NCBI GenBank assembly: GCA_030849805.1
Contig: JASANZ010002253.1
Coordinates: forward strand, 50,559-114,558
DNA: 64,000 nucleotides
Reading direction: 5' to 3'
Source: Sergeia podlipaevii
Lineage: Eukaryota; Euglenozoa; Kinetoplastea; Trypanosomatida; Trypanosomatidae
Shown here: in pieces, positions 39,751 through 51,800 of the stretch
How the letters are laid out: the number at the start of each line of letters is the position of its first letter
Numbering within the stretch: position 1 is the first letter of the stretch
The notes under the pieces: generated by a model
The model's database searches: none
What the model was told of the DNA's origin: nothing
The model's input: only the letters and a program-made list of their open reading frames with translations
Made by a program: the position numbers and the translations under genes

Positions 39751-40933
39751 TGAGTGCGTGTTTATGCACTTATACTATTATATTAAGAAGGGGGAAAAAA
39801 ATACTATTAGCTATTGTATCTGTTTTTTTTTTTTTTGCAGAGCAACTACTGATGTTTATCTATACGTTTTGTGCTATATATGATTTTCGTCTAAACAGAT
39901 TATCCCATTTTATGGATTAGTTGACTAAATTCAGTTTATGTATGTGTGTAGTTTTTTTTTCTTCTTTTTTTATATGATTCTTTGCAAGAATTCTTTGTGG
40001 GTATTGGCTTTCGTTGTTGTTTTTTCTCTCCTCTCTCTCTAAGGAACCATTATCATTACTACTATCACTTTCTTTTTATGGTTGCTCATCTGGCTCTGCT
40101 AATATATATTTATTTGTTTGCAAAAAGCCTTTGACTACTACCAAATTTTATGTATTTATGTTTACTCTCTTTTTTAATCTTATTCGCTCCTTTCCCTCAT
40201 TATGTTTTTTTTTTTGATATGGTATTATTGCTGCTATCATGTGCCTTTGTATTTTTTTCATTTCTTCAATGTTAAAAAAATGAATCGACCTTCAAACATC
40301 AGAACGTCTGAAGCGAATACAGTTTATGATGATAAAGAGGTGGGAAGAAAGGTGGTCGCACGTTTCTTTTTTTTTTTTTTTGACAGGCTCATCAATACAG
40401 CAAGGGAAAGAAATGATTTTCTGTGTGCTTATATCAGGGAAAAAAAAAAGAAGAGATAAGGCACCTCAACGCAAAAGAGTTATGCTTCCTTCGCAAATAT
40501 ATGCAACCCCTATGTTTATGTTGATATGTTCAGAAATTGAAAAAAGGCGTGCCGCCTAATTGCTGTGGTGTGTTCATTCTTTTCGTGTGTGACAGAGATA
40601 TCAACATATAAATATATGTATTTATATATATGTATGCGAGAGTGTGAGAAGGTTCGTGGTCATGGGACTCCAAAAAAAAAAAAAAATTTATCTTCATCCT
40701 TGCCGTTTTTCTTCTTTCACCACATTTATTCGCTATATGAAGAGGGAGGGGGGAGGCATTCAGCAATTTTTATACAAGTTCGAAAAACGGATATCTTCTA
40801 TTTTTGCTGTTTTCTTTTTTAATATTCTGTTGTCCGCTTTGGATGACTCAGTAAAGATGCGTTTTACACTATTCACGTTTTTTGCTGCTTTCCTGATCTC
40901 CATTTGTTTTTTGCTACTAATTGTGCATAACTA

Positions 40934-40955
40934 TGTGTGTGTGTGTGTGTGTGTG
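40934..40955. repeat. (TG)n microsatellite
   Basis: A 22-bp perfect TG run in the gene desert. Confidence 0.9.
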
Positions 40956-43900
40956 ATTACTTAACTTTTCCCTCCCCTGCATGTGTCTCATTTTATTATT
41001 ATTATTTTTTTTTTTTTAATGTTTGTGCATTTTTAATGGTTGTGATTCTTTGTTGTCGTCTTTGTTGTTCAGCTTTGCTATTGTTACGATGGCTTTGGAG
41101 TCATGCAAGTCTCATTTTGATTTCTTTTTTTTCTCTCGCTGTTATTTTTTTGTTTGAAAACGAACATAATATGTAGACGCTTTCTGAATATGTTTCTTTT
41201 TTTTTTCTTTTTACTAAACTAATGTTTTTTTCTGTTTATTGTTACTACTATTGTGAAATCATTATTTTTGTGATGTATGCTTTTGTTTTGTTTTGTTTTT
41301 TGTTTTATAATGGATAAGTCAAGTGACTTGCTTTTGGTGCGTGCGTGTTAATATTTCTCGGCGTCTGCTTGCTTGTTTTCGTCAGTGATATACGAGAGGC
41401 AATTACTAACATTTAAGCTAAAATAAAAATAAATAAAAAATGAAAAAAAAGGACGTGATATATGACAGTAGAAATTTATTTTGTACCTCAATTGCGCTGT
41501 AAAGAGCCAGAGTCATCTCCTCTCTTTTTGGTGTTATACGTAGTTACGACTCTTTGAATGCACGGAGGAAAGCAAGTTTCTTAGCTGCTGCTAATGACTA
41601 CAGCTGTTCATACGCGTATCGCACACGTACAATTGTTTTTCTTTTTTTCCTTTTAAGCTAGCGATAAAAAAGGGGAAAAACAAATACTTCTTTCTAAAAA
41701 AAAAAAAGTGTTCACGTGCCTGTTTTTTTTTTGCTCTTATGTGTGAATGGTTTTTTTTTGGTTGTTGTTGTTTTGTTTTAATCTTTGTTCTATTTATAAT
41801 CATCTTATCTCTTCCCCCACGTGTTGATTTTCTTTTTCTTTTTGTTCTTACTATTCGTACAACACTATGTTTGTCGCTGGCATTCAAACTACAGCGCATT
41901 TTGTACCCATAGTACTCAATCCCCCCCCCCTCCCCCGAGTCTTTTTTTTTTTCATATTGCGTGTGTGTAGGATGTATGTGGATACACTAGATTTTACTGT
42001 TATTATTATCTATGTGTTGCTATTGCACTGTTGTTTATTCAACATGAAAGGGGAAAAGAGAAATATCTATAAAAAAAAAAAAGAGTAAGAGACCAAAAAA
42101 AAAGGCACAGAAAAACGGGGAAGGGAAAGGGGATGAGCACACAGAAAAAGAAGCACAGAACCGGAAGAAGACAGACCAAGTTTAATTGGCACATCCTCCT
42201 TGTGTTTTTGTGTGTTGTTGCTGTTGTTCCTTTTCTTGCTACTTGTGCCGGGAAATAGGCATTTCTTTTGAAGTGTAAAAGGTATGAAGGCACGTAGGAG
42301 CGTAGAGCCAAAACAGCATGGCCACATTTCTTTTTCCTCTAGTTGGCGTGACGTAGATATTCTTGTTGAGCAACGTGCGAATAGAACGTAGATACATATT
42401 ACTGCATGTATGAGATAAAAAGGAGGTTTTAGCGCACGTGTAGTTATTTATGCAGAACATTGAAAATTCTTTTTTATTATTTTTTACTATTCGTAGTTAA
42501 AGTGTCATTGCAAAAATGGATATGTATTTCCTTTAAAAATATATTGTTTTGTGTGTTGTTGTTTTTTCTAAGGTCTTTACTTGCGATACACCATACCCGC
42601 GGGGGTCTATGGGTACTCCGCACTGTATTTTATTGTAGCATTATTCAAATGCAGTTTACGAGAAACATTTCGAACAGAACTTTTTTTTTTCAGCATTGCA
42701 TGAGTGCACTGCTTATTCGTTATTCCTTGCCCCTTTTTTACTCTTTTTTTTTTCTTTTACTGTGGCGCGAGTATCAAACCCTGCGATGTGCGTATTATCT
42801 AACTATAAATATATATTATTCATTCAGTAAAGAAAAAGGGGGGAAAATATATGTATCTTATCTTTTGGCCTCGCTGGTCTTTTACCCAGAATATATACAT
42901 TCAGGCAGTAAAAGGAGTCAGTGCTTCGCTATGGCGCACAAGGAGAAAGAAAGCGTGAACGCAGGAGGGGGAGAGAGAGAGAGAGAGAGAGAAGAGGAAA
43001 AGGTGGGAAACTTGAAGTGGGATAGTAAATCGATTCCCATCTTTTTTTTATGTAGGCGTATCCCCCCCCCCCCTCTTTTCTTTCCTTTCCCCGCCTGTGT
43101 GCTCTTTGTTTCACTCGAGATGACTTGCAAAAAAAAAAAAAAAAAATATCTTCACTAAAATTGAGAGCCACTTTTTTTCCCCCTTTCTTTGCTTTTACTA
43201 TTGTTGATGATTTGCACTTGCTTCTTGCAATTTGATGCAGGTGAAAAAAAAATGCTTTTTTTTTCTTTTTTTTTTTACTTCTTTAGTGCTTTTTACTATG
43301 TGGGTATCAGTTGAGGGAAGTCATTGTTTATTCGGCTTCTTCTCTTTTAATATTTATTCTCTGTGCTCACACGCGATATGTATACTTGTGGTATCTACAT
43401 TTCAACCAATGTTTCGCGCCTCTACTATTGTTTTTATTTCTCATCAATACCTTCATTGAGTACGTATTCTCCTTTTTCTTTTTGACAGCATGACTACCAA
43501 GTTTGAAGAAGATTGTCTTTCTCCTTTTTTTTTACTTGAGTATTTTTTTTTCATGATTACACACGGACACCCATATCTATTTCTCGATAATACACATGCC
43601 AAATTGTGATCTTTACGATCGTTTTCTTCAAAAAACAAACCATCAAAGAAAAACACTGTTTGGCATGAGACAGTTTCTTTTTGTTTTACTTTTTTTTTGT
43701 TTTTGTTTTCCTGAGAAGAGTACTCGTTTATGTTTGGGGCGGCACGTGCGGACTTTCATTTAAAAGGAAAAATGTATACTTTCAGTACCACTATGAGCGC
43801 GCGTGTTGTTGCTGGTTGTTGAACGCCTGGATTCCTCCCCCTTCTTATATTGTTTTGCACAGCCGCATCTTATATTCAGAGTTTGCTGGATGGGATAGAG

Positions 43901-45779
43901 AGGGGAGGTGAAGGAAGCAACAAAGATGTTGTGGCGAGATGTGTTGGTGTCGAAGAGAAGAGAGAGAGCGCCCAAAATTATATTATTCTTCTCTGTATTG
44001 CGCTTTTTTTTTTCGTCCCACCTCCACCCCCTCCCTTCTTCTCATGGTTGGTAAACAGATGAGAGAGAAAAACACTTTTTGTTCATTTTTCCGCCCCTTT
44101 TCACATATAGTAGTATATACATTACTTTGAACTCAGTACAGTTGTCTTTTTTTTTCTCTGAAAATCAATCAACTGTTGCGACAGAAACACATTTAATTAC
44201 GAATAGTGTTTAGTTAATAGACAGCATGCTGTTGTGTTTATTCAGTTTTTTGTTTTCTCTAACTTTTTTTTTTTTGAAACCACAGACGTGATCTAGTTCT
44301 TTTCTTCTTTACGCAATGGCTACTATGTACGTTCGACGGCAAGTGCTCGAGCAAGCACAAGGGCTGAAAAAGGAGAGAAGAGGGTGTAGCAGTGTATACA
44401 CACACGATGCTTCCCCTTCCCCTCCCTCCCCTTCCACCCCTTAAAGCGCTGACTATGAAATATACTGAATTGTGTGCTCTTTTTTTTTGTAGTGTGTGTG
44501 TTCACTATATGTTGAGCTCTACAAGTAATTAGAGTCAACGTCATGGCATATGCACTTGCACGAAAAAAATGTGCGTATAAGTTTGTGTTGTGTGAAGCCA
44601 TCGCCAAATATATCCTCAAGGATTCAATGTTCTTTCTTCTTTTTTTTTGTATCTTTGAATGCACAGATGTTTGTGGTACTTCTAGTAAAAATGAAAGAGG
44701 AAGTTTAACAACAACAAAAAATAAACGGAAAGAGCAACGATATATTATAAAAAGAGGAGCTTCCAATGTCAATGGGTAAATCAATACGACTCATCTAGTC
44801 CATCTCCCCTCCTCCTCAAAAAAAGGAAATGTATCTGAGTAGAAAAAGGGGGCAACAGCACTCTATGAAGCCGATTGTGTTTCTTATTGGTGTTCTCTCT
44901 TCTCCTTTTCGGTGGGCGTGCGTTTTTTTTTCCTTTTTGCTATTGTGTTGAAGAGACTTGATCACTCAGGGGGGCTCTGTTAAATAATTATCTTTTGAAA
45001 ATGTACGTATTCTAAGGAACTCAAAGTTTGGGGTGTGTGTTCTTTTTTTTTTTTTAGTTGAGAAGCAGCTACACACAGATATATACATATATGATAATGC
45101 ATTACTATTATTATTATTTGTAGCATCATGTAAGTGTGCCATACAAATATAATTGAGAAACAAGTACAAGCACACTCACATTTTTTATTCTTCAAAAGAA
45201 AGGAACGCATTCTATCATGTGGCTTTATCATAGAGACGTCCGCTTTGTTTAGCAACATTCATTTCACGAAAATATACTATATATTTTTTTCTTTTTTTTT
45301 TAAATGTTCTGTTTGTTTGTTTGTGGTTTTTTGGAGTCTTGATAAATGCCACTGCGATAGGAAGTTTCTACAAAAACATCAAAGAAGCATACATCTATTT
45401 TCCTCCCTTTTTTTGAGCCAAACATGTTGCTCTCTCTCTCCCTTTGACATGTAAACAAAGCAAACCTCTTTTCTGTGATATGTGTACATGCATGCTTTTC
45501 TGCTTTCATTCACTACTTGCTGGTATTTGCTTCTTTCTTTCCTCTCTCCTTCTTTTTTTTTTTTTTTTGTTTCTGAGCTCAAAAAGTGAGTGCGCGTTGT
45601 CTGCTGAAGAAAGATTGTACTAGCACAAGCTCGTTTGTGGCGAATAGTGCTTTTTTTTTTCCAGCAGGCAGTGTTTGAAATCATCATCATCATCTCTATT
45701 TTCTTGTAAATATATTGAGCAATAGTTGCCCAGAAAAGTACAGAACTCAAATCAACACGGAAGAGAAAAAAAAGTGAAA

Positions 45780-47150
45780 ATGAGGGCTTCTTCTTCCATG
45801 CGCTCTAGTTGTAAAGGGAGCCCTGCATCATCATCATCCGCAAGCAGCTTTGTTGCCACAGCTATCTGTTCCAATCTTCCCTCTGTTCATGTAATCCGTC
45901 ACCAGCAACACCCCACTGCCGCCGCGACTGCTGCGACGAGCATGCCGAGCACCTCCTCTAATCGTTCTTCTCCCTCCCAGTCAAGGGATGAAAGTTTCTT
46001 TCACCATCCACCGCTCAAGGGCAGAGGCGCGACAAGAAAAGCACAGTATCAAATGTCGCCGAACGCAAACAACATTGATGACATCAACAGCAACAGTGGC
46101 TATCTCAGCACGAGCACCTGTAGTGACGCTAAGAGCGTGCGGATGATACTGAAGCCACAGGGAACTGCGATCATGCATGGCCGCAGTCAGAGCCACTCCT
46201 TTATGCCTCCTCGCAAGAAGCTAAGGTCCCTGCAGCCCCCTCGCAGCACTCTGACTCGCGGAGGTGACAGCTCCTCCTCTTCTTCTCCGATGACGACAAC
46301 ACCCCTCCCGCCACCGCCACCGTCTCTCCGTCTGCTAAGCGGTTCTCCAAGCGCTGCTACCCTGTCCACGACCGCCAATGTGGCACGGCAACGTGGCAGT
46401 GCAGGACGAGGATCGGCGGTTCAGCTTCCTCCCTTGCTCGAGACACCGGCGAGTCCTGGCCGGTCTAGTGGGATGTTTCTCTCACTCAGCTCTGCACTAA
46501 GTAGTGAAACAAATTTTTCCGCATGTGCGTGCTCTGCGGCAAACGAGTGTACGACCGGGACATCACTCTCGCTATCTTCGCTGGTTGGCTGTGGGAAGAA
46601 TGGGCTGTCGACAGAGGAACAGCAGCGACAGCGCGAGCGGCAGCGCATGTTAAGCACTCACCCAGCCGTTGCCTACGTTTCCTGGCCGAGCGAAACTTGC
46701 AATAGAATGGGCAACAGTAGCAGTCACCTGCATACAAGTGATACGTCCTCATTAAGCTGTGTACGGAGCATTCTTATCAAGGGTGGAGCGAGTTTCAGGG
46801 ACTCACGCAGAGGCACCGATGGGGCAGACGTTCCTTCGCCCACAATGCCGCCAGTACGCATCACTTTTGTTACGTCTCCTGGCCATAATCACGCCTACTT
46901 GTCCAATGATAAAGATGACCGTGGCACAAGTGGCGATGCCGGAAAGGAGAAGGAGACGGGAGGCAGTAGTATCTCTCTGGCAGGAGCGGATGCGCCAATT
47001 GTAGTGTCTGCGTGGGAAAAGCTTCACAAAGACAGTCCTCCCACTGTCACTAGCAGCAATGGCGCTTGCAGCACGTATATGTCCAATTCAATTATTACTG
47101 AACACAATCTCAGCTATGATGAAATCAGGCAGGTTCTTATGAGGGCGTAG
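45780..47150 (+). CDS. Serine-rich hypothetical protein (456 aa)
   Basis: The ATG at 45780 gives 456 residues; the frame is open 18 codons upstream only from a TTG. A T-rich tract ending in CAG (AG at 45663-45664) lies 115 nt upstream. The protein is Ser/Thr/Pro/Arg-rich throughout with little predicted fold. Basic patches include MPPRKKLRSLQPPRSTLTRG. A slightly more ordered part follows at about residues 340-456 (SCVRSILIKGGASFRDSRRG, PPVRITFVTSPGHNHAYL), and the C-terminus (ITEHNLSYDEIRQVLMRA) looks like a short helix. No domain is recognised. GC content and third-position bias are far above the flanking DNA over the full 1.37 kb, which supports real coding. Function unknown. Confidence 0.78.
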   Translation: MRASSSMRSSCKGSPASSSSASSFVATAICSNLPSVHVIRHQQHPTAAATAATSMPSTSSNRSSPSQSRDESFFHHPPLKGRGATRKAQYQMSPNANNIDDINSNSGYLSTSTCSDAKSVRMILKPQGTAIMHGRSQSHSFMPPRKKLRSLQPPRSTLTRGGDSSSSSSPMTTTPLPPPPPSLRLLSGSPSAATLSTTANVARQRGSAGRGSAVQLPPLLETPASPGRSSGMFLSLSSALSSETNFSACACSAANECTTGTSLSLSSLVGCGKNGLSTEEQQRQRERQRMLSTHPAVAYVSWPSETCNRMGNSSSHLHTSDTSSLSCVRSILIKGGASFRDSRRGTDGADVPSPTMPPVRITFVTSPGHNHAYLSNDKDDRGTSGDAGKEKETGGSSISLAGADAPIVVSAWEKLHKDSPPTVTSSNGACSTYMSNSIITEHNLSYDEIRQVLMRA

Positions 47151-48081
47151 TAGCGTGAAAAGAATAAAAACTACATTGGAATATCTTCTACATATACAGT
47201 TTTTTTTTCTTTTGCTTGTTTTGTGTGTCATTTTTTTTTTTTGAATTTTGTTATCGCTTGAGCAGTGCTTTTGTATGCATGTGTGCTCTTGCTGTGCGTT
47301 GTTATACCTTTTTTTTGCCTTTTCTGGATCAACTGGTGTTGACGTGGAGGTCTGTTAAAGTGTCGTATATATATTTTTTTCTGTTTCTTTCATATATCAC
47401 TTTCTTTCCTGTTCGTCCACGTGAACATTGCGTTAGGCACATGTACTTTCCACAAATGGGATTTTTGCTGTACTTTTTTCTCTTTTTTTTTTCAAAAAAA
47501 AAAGAATATATATATAGTTTTTCCACACACTGCGTGTACACACGTCCTTACACTACGTATCTTCATTGCACCTAAGTGACTTTTTTTTTTCTTTCTTCTT
47601 TTGGAATAATACTATAAATCGCAACAGGAAAAATATTGATTATTATTACATATGTATGTATATACATATATATAGCAGCGGCGCAGGCAAGTTTCTTGCT
47701 TTAGACAAACGTGTATGATAATTGTTTTTTTTTTGTTTGTTTGTTTGTTTGCTTGATAACCACTTCTGCGAATGCAGAGAAAATTGCCTTTTATCAAATT
47801 AAGAGGGAAAAAAGCGAGAAAGTGTTTACCTCGTGCGTCGCACCAACTGTTGAGCATTGCCTTTCTAGGTGCAGTGAGCCCCACGATGGCGGTAGTTAAC
47901 ACATACAAGCATTCATATAGATGAATAAAATGCTTAGCTACATTTTTTTTTACTTATTTTCTATTTTAACTATTGCTTTTCTTCTGTTTGCCGTATAAAT
48001 GCAGTACATGCAGAGAGAGATCATGTGTGTCACTAATGACCTCTTTCATTGAAAGATTCTCTTTGCAACTACGTTTATATC

Positions 48082-48102
48082 TGTGTGTGTGTGTGTGTGT
48101 GT
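48082..48102. repeat. (TG)n microsatellite
   Basis: A perfect TG run of about 21 bp in the gap between the two serine-rich genes. Confidence 0.9.
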
Positions 48103-48436
48103 ATGCGATTTCGAATATCTCACAAACCGATTTGCAAACATACTTGGGATACTTTAGTTGCTATTATTGTTTACTTAATTTGGAGCGTCTGTGCCGGGGA
48201 GAGAGAGAGAGAGACTATGATTGTGAAAGCGAGCAGATAATGGGAAGGGAAGTTCGCATGCGTTTCTCTTTTTACAAAAAAAAAGTAATATTTTTTTATT
48301 TTTATGCTCCACGTTGAACGTGAATTTTACTTTTGAAATATTTAAATGCGTTGCTTTCATGCGTGCACGTAGGCACCGTATGGTGGTGATATTACGTGTA
48401 TTGCGTTTGGAGTTACACATTCTTTTCTTTCGTTGT

Positions 48437-48462
48437 TGTGTGTGTGTGTGTGTGTGTGTGTG
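48437..48462. repeat. (TG)n microsatellite
   Basis: A 26-bp TG run, the longest dinucleotide tract seen in this gap. Confidence 0.9.
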
Positions 48463-48775
48463 GCTGAGAGCAATATCATAGGGATACACAAAAAGAAAAA
48501 TAGAGAGGATGCTAAACGGTTTCCTTCTCTTCGTATCCGCTGATCATCTTGCGAAAACTCCAACCAAATGAGTTACTTTCAACTCTCAAACAAGCATCGC
48601 TTCTTCGCAACTGCTTTCACTTTTCTCTTCCAAGTACGTTACACTAGCGCTCTGAATTGAAGTGCTTCTTTTCAGAAGTCTTTTAGATTTTTCTCATAGC
48701 TACTTAGCAACATCAAAAAAAAAACAGGATATTGGAGCTTTGATATTTATAGTGCTTGGCAGCGGAAGCGACTTT

Positions 48776-48807
48776 TTGTTTTCGCTATTTTTGTTTTCTG
48801 CTTTTAG
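48776..48807 (+). promoter_or_regulatory. Predicted trans-splice acceptor, 1,223-aa gene
   Basis: A T-rich tract ends in CTTTTAG (AG 48806-48807), 24 nt before the ATG at 48832, supporting that start. Confidence 0.6.
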
Positions 48808-48831
48808 ATAAGTCAAAGAGACTTGCCTGCC

Positions 48832-51800
48832 ATGGAGAACTCTGTAGGCACGCCCGAAAAGTCGAGGTCCCCGTCGACGTCCTCAAAAGTGACGCTCTAC
48901 ACACTCAAGCGACGAGCATCAGGCACAACCCATGGCTCCTCTGACAGCCAGAGCAACGGTGTGGCTAGGACTAGAGCAGACAGTGAGGGGGAAGGCAATA
49001 CTTCAGCCTGCAAACAATTACGCATGTGGTACCAAACGGTAGCTCAAAGCAGTGGAAATGTGGAAAACTTAGAAAATCTTTGGCACTACCGAAGGAGGAG
49101 TGGCAGTCCTGAAATCCTGTACGTCTTGCGTCCCAGCGGCTCAAGTACACCTAACGAATCGCCTTCGTCACGTTCCCCACCACCACCGTTATCTCGGCCA
49201 CCATCACAGTCACAACAGCGACCGCAACAACGAAAGGGGCACAATTCCAAAACGAGCACCGCTGCTGAGAGGATAGCCTGCTTACGGCGGGTAGTGGGCC
49301 ATCCTACAATACAACGCTTTGCTCGAGAGCGGCAGCGGAAGCATGGATTGAATGAGGATCATGCCCACAAGCAGAGCACTAATGAAAATGTTTCAAACAC
49401 ACGGGGGGAGTCGCGGAGAGACTATCATGACTCGTTGGATGCCATTCTAGTTAATTTGCAAGGAACGAGAATGCAGCTCGAGCAGCAGGAAAGCGCCGCT
49501 GCGGCAGAGGCCTCTCGCGCGCGGAAGCGACGGATGCTTCCTCGACCGAAGAGCGCAGCCAAAGGTGGTAGGCAGCACAGTCAGTCGAAGAAGTTGGCTA
49601 TTCGTGTTTTGCAGGACTGTTCTTGCTGCGATGCTGTAGCGCAGAAGGTCGATGGAGTTACCATGGTGAATAATAATGCTGCTGCTGTTGCAGCGAGCAT
49701 GCCATCGACTGACTGCTGCGCGCCAACGGGGAACATAAAATCGCCAGGAAGAACTCCATCGTCACACTACCACGAGGTGCTGCGTCGGTTGCGCGAGGAA
49801 GTGCTTGAAGAAGGGGTAGGTGGCCGGCCAGTCACTCCGGAAGCGGGTGCCCCGCGTCTGGCAACGGCACACAGCAACACTCATGCTGGTGCTGCTACTG
49901 CTGCTGGGCGGCCGCGTACACGACTGGGAGTGAAGCTGCGCTTTCAGAGATTTCAGCAGGAACGAGCTCATGTAGAGGTGAGCAGTGAGGCCGCCAAAGA
50001 GAGCAACGAGGCTGACGTGAAGCTCAACGACGCCACTTCTGGTCTGCCCGCAGTTGGTGTCCCTCTCTCAGAGTACAACTGGATTGCGGCCCGCAACCAC
50101 GGTGCCGCCACTTCCCCATTATTCGCTGGCGATCACCGCCCCATGACGGCGGTGCCGCGATCCAGAACTGCGCGGGAGGTGAGGAGATCGAGCATAAGCA
50201 GCAGCGTCGCCACTACTACAACCGAGGAAGGGGGCGAAAGCATATTTCTCAGTTCATTACACATGCATATACAAGAGCAATATCCCCAAGGGATGGTTTC
50301 TTCCAGTCCTCTAAGTTCACAGCACACGCCAACTACAGCAGCAGCAGCTGCTGCAGCACTAGGACGCATGGTGGCCTCCTACTCATGGGACACTGACTCC
50401 GAGTACACAACACATGGAACGCGGAGTGGCCCCTCCAGCTACGCCGATGTCGACATGGATGTGGTGGTGATACGACAGCCAAGAAAGGGTGTGGATCGCG
50501 AGTTGGTAGGCAAGGCTGGGTTTGCGCCGTCTCAGATGCTGCGCGAAGACATCATAATGCCAGGTAGCAGTGTGAAAAGTGACCAACTCGTGAAGGATTC
50601 TCGAAGCACCACCTGCAAGGCTGGCACAGGAGCTGGCTTGAGACCAGGCTCACGTGCTAGAGGGCATGTGCCGATTAGCAGAGCCGAGGATGGCACATCA
50701 TCGCCTTCTAGTAGCCTTGCAAGAGGCGCAAACCACCATAGCACTACCTGGAGCATTGTGACGGATGCAAGCAAGGAGGAAGGCAGCGATGCAGAGGAAA
50801 TGCGAGCAGCTGCTGCTGCTTCTAACGCGGTGTCAAACAATAAGGACACGTGTGACACTACTACGAAGAGAGAGCACCACCGTGCGGAGGTTGTCCGGGA
50901 AGCCATGCTTGACATACTTCCATTGCCACTGCCGCTTACTAACACCACTGCTACAACAACAACTCCCGTCGGTAGGGTAGATACTGCTGCTACTGCCAAC
51001 GGGGAGTGTGCGCAAGACTCCTCCACGTCTATCACCGCAAGTACAGTCAGTGAAAGCTCTACAATTAACTCGAAGTCCTCTACTGAGCCTCATCAAAGCG
51101 ACGTGGACGAACACGCCGAAGATGGCGTAGCTACGATTTCATCCTTAGCTGCCCATGGCACCGCGGAAAATGCAAACGGCGACGCTCCTGAGGAGCTGCA
51201 GAAACAAACGACGTCTGACAAGAGGTACCTGGCTCCCCACTCTTCCGTCACCTTTCCGCCGTCGTCACAGCCACACCAGTCGGGAGTGGTGTTGGCGGTG
51301 TCTGATGAGGGGTCTAACTGCAGTGATGAAGATGAAGCCGCTGCCCCTGCCACACATGGCAACGGTGGTGACGACGCTGTCCGCTTGGAGGTGATGGAGA
51401 AAATCCCCGTGCTCCCCACAAACACCACCGTCCACTCGATCAACGTCATTGACATTTATGTTGACAGCACGCCTTTTGCTAACTCCCAAGACGAGCATGG
51501 TGCAGAAGAACAGCAGGAAGACAAAGAAGAGCAAAATAGAGAAGGTGCACTTCTGGAAGGAGTGTCGTCCTCATCCGCTGCACCGCCTGTTTCACTTTCG
51601 CAGACGTCTCTCACGGAAGCCACCCACTCATCATTGGCGCCTCTTTCAGTAGAGAAAAAAAACGAGAACTCTACTAGCAGCAGCAGCAGTAGTAGTAGTG
51701 AAGGCGTGCAACGCCGGTCGAGCAATTCCCAGTACCTAGTATTGGAAAGAGAGCGGATGGCCTCCCCGGCCCTACGTGGTCCTCGCCCGCCCGCCTCTCC

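Larger units (their letters stand above)
39125..45779 (+). other. Gene desert, 6.7 kb
   Basis: Very AT-rich with dozens of T runs, microsatellites and C runs. I found no ORF with coding-like composition on either strand and no tRNA-like element. It may hold a very long 3' UTR of the RRM protein gene and the leader of the next gene, or unannotated noncoding RNA. Confidence 0.6.
47151..48831 (+). other. Intergenic region, 1.7 kb
   Basis: T-rich with GTTT and TG microsatellites. A short segment at about 47820-47900 has higher GC, but no ATG-started ORF explains it. No gene supported. Confidence 0.6.

Noticed and set aside
42460..43158. 232-codon plus-strand ORF in the gene desert
   Set aside because: Starts at TTG, and its Phe/Leu/Tyr/Lys content is simply T and A runs translated. 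It ends in poly-Lys from an A run.
44323..44784. 153-codon minus-strand ORF in the gene desert
   Set aside because: Composition follows the local T/A-rich DNA, with no domain and no support from GC or codon bias; opposite strand to the unit.
47711..47899. Signal-peptide-like ORF with Cys-rich tail
   Set aside because: The hydrophobic part is a translated T run plus GTTT repeat, and there is no ATG in frame.
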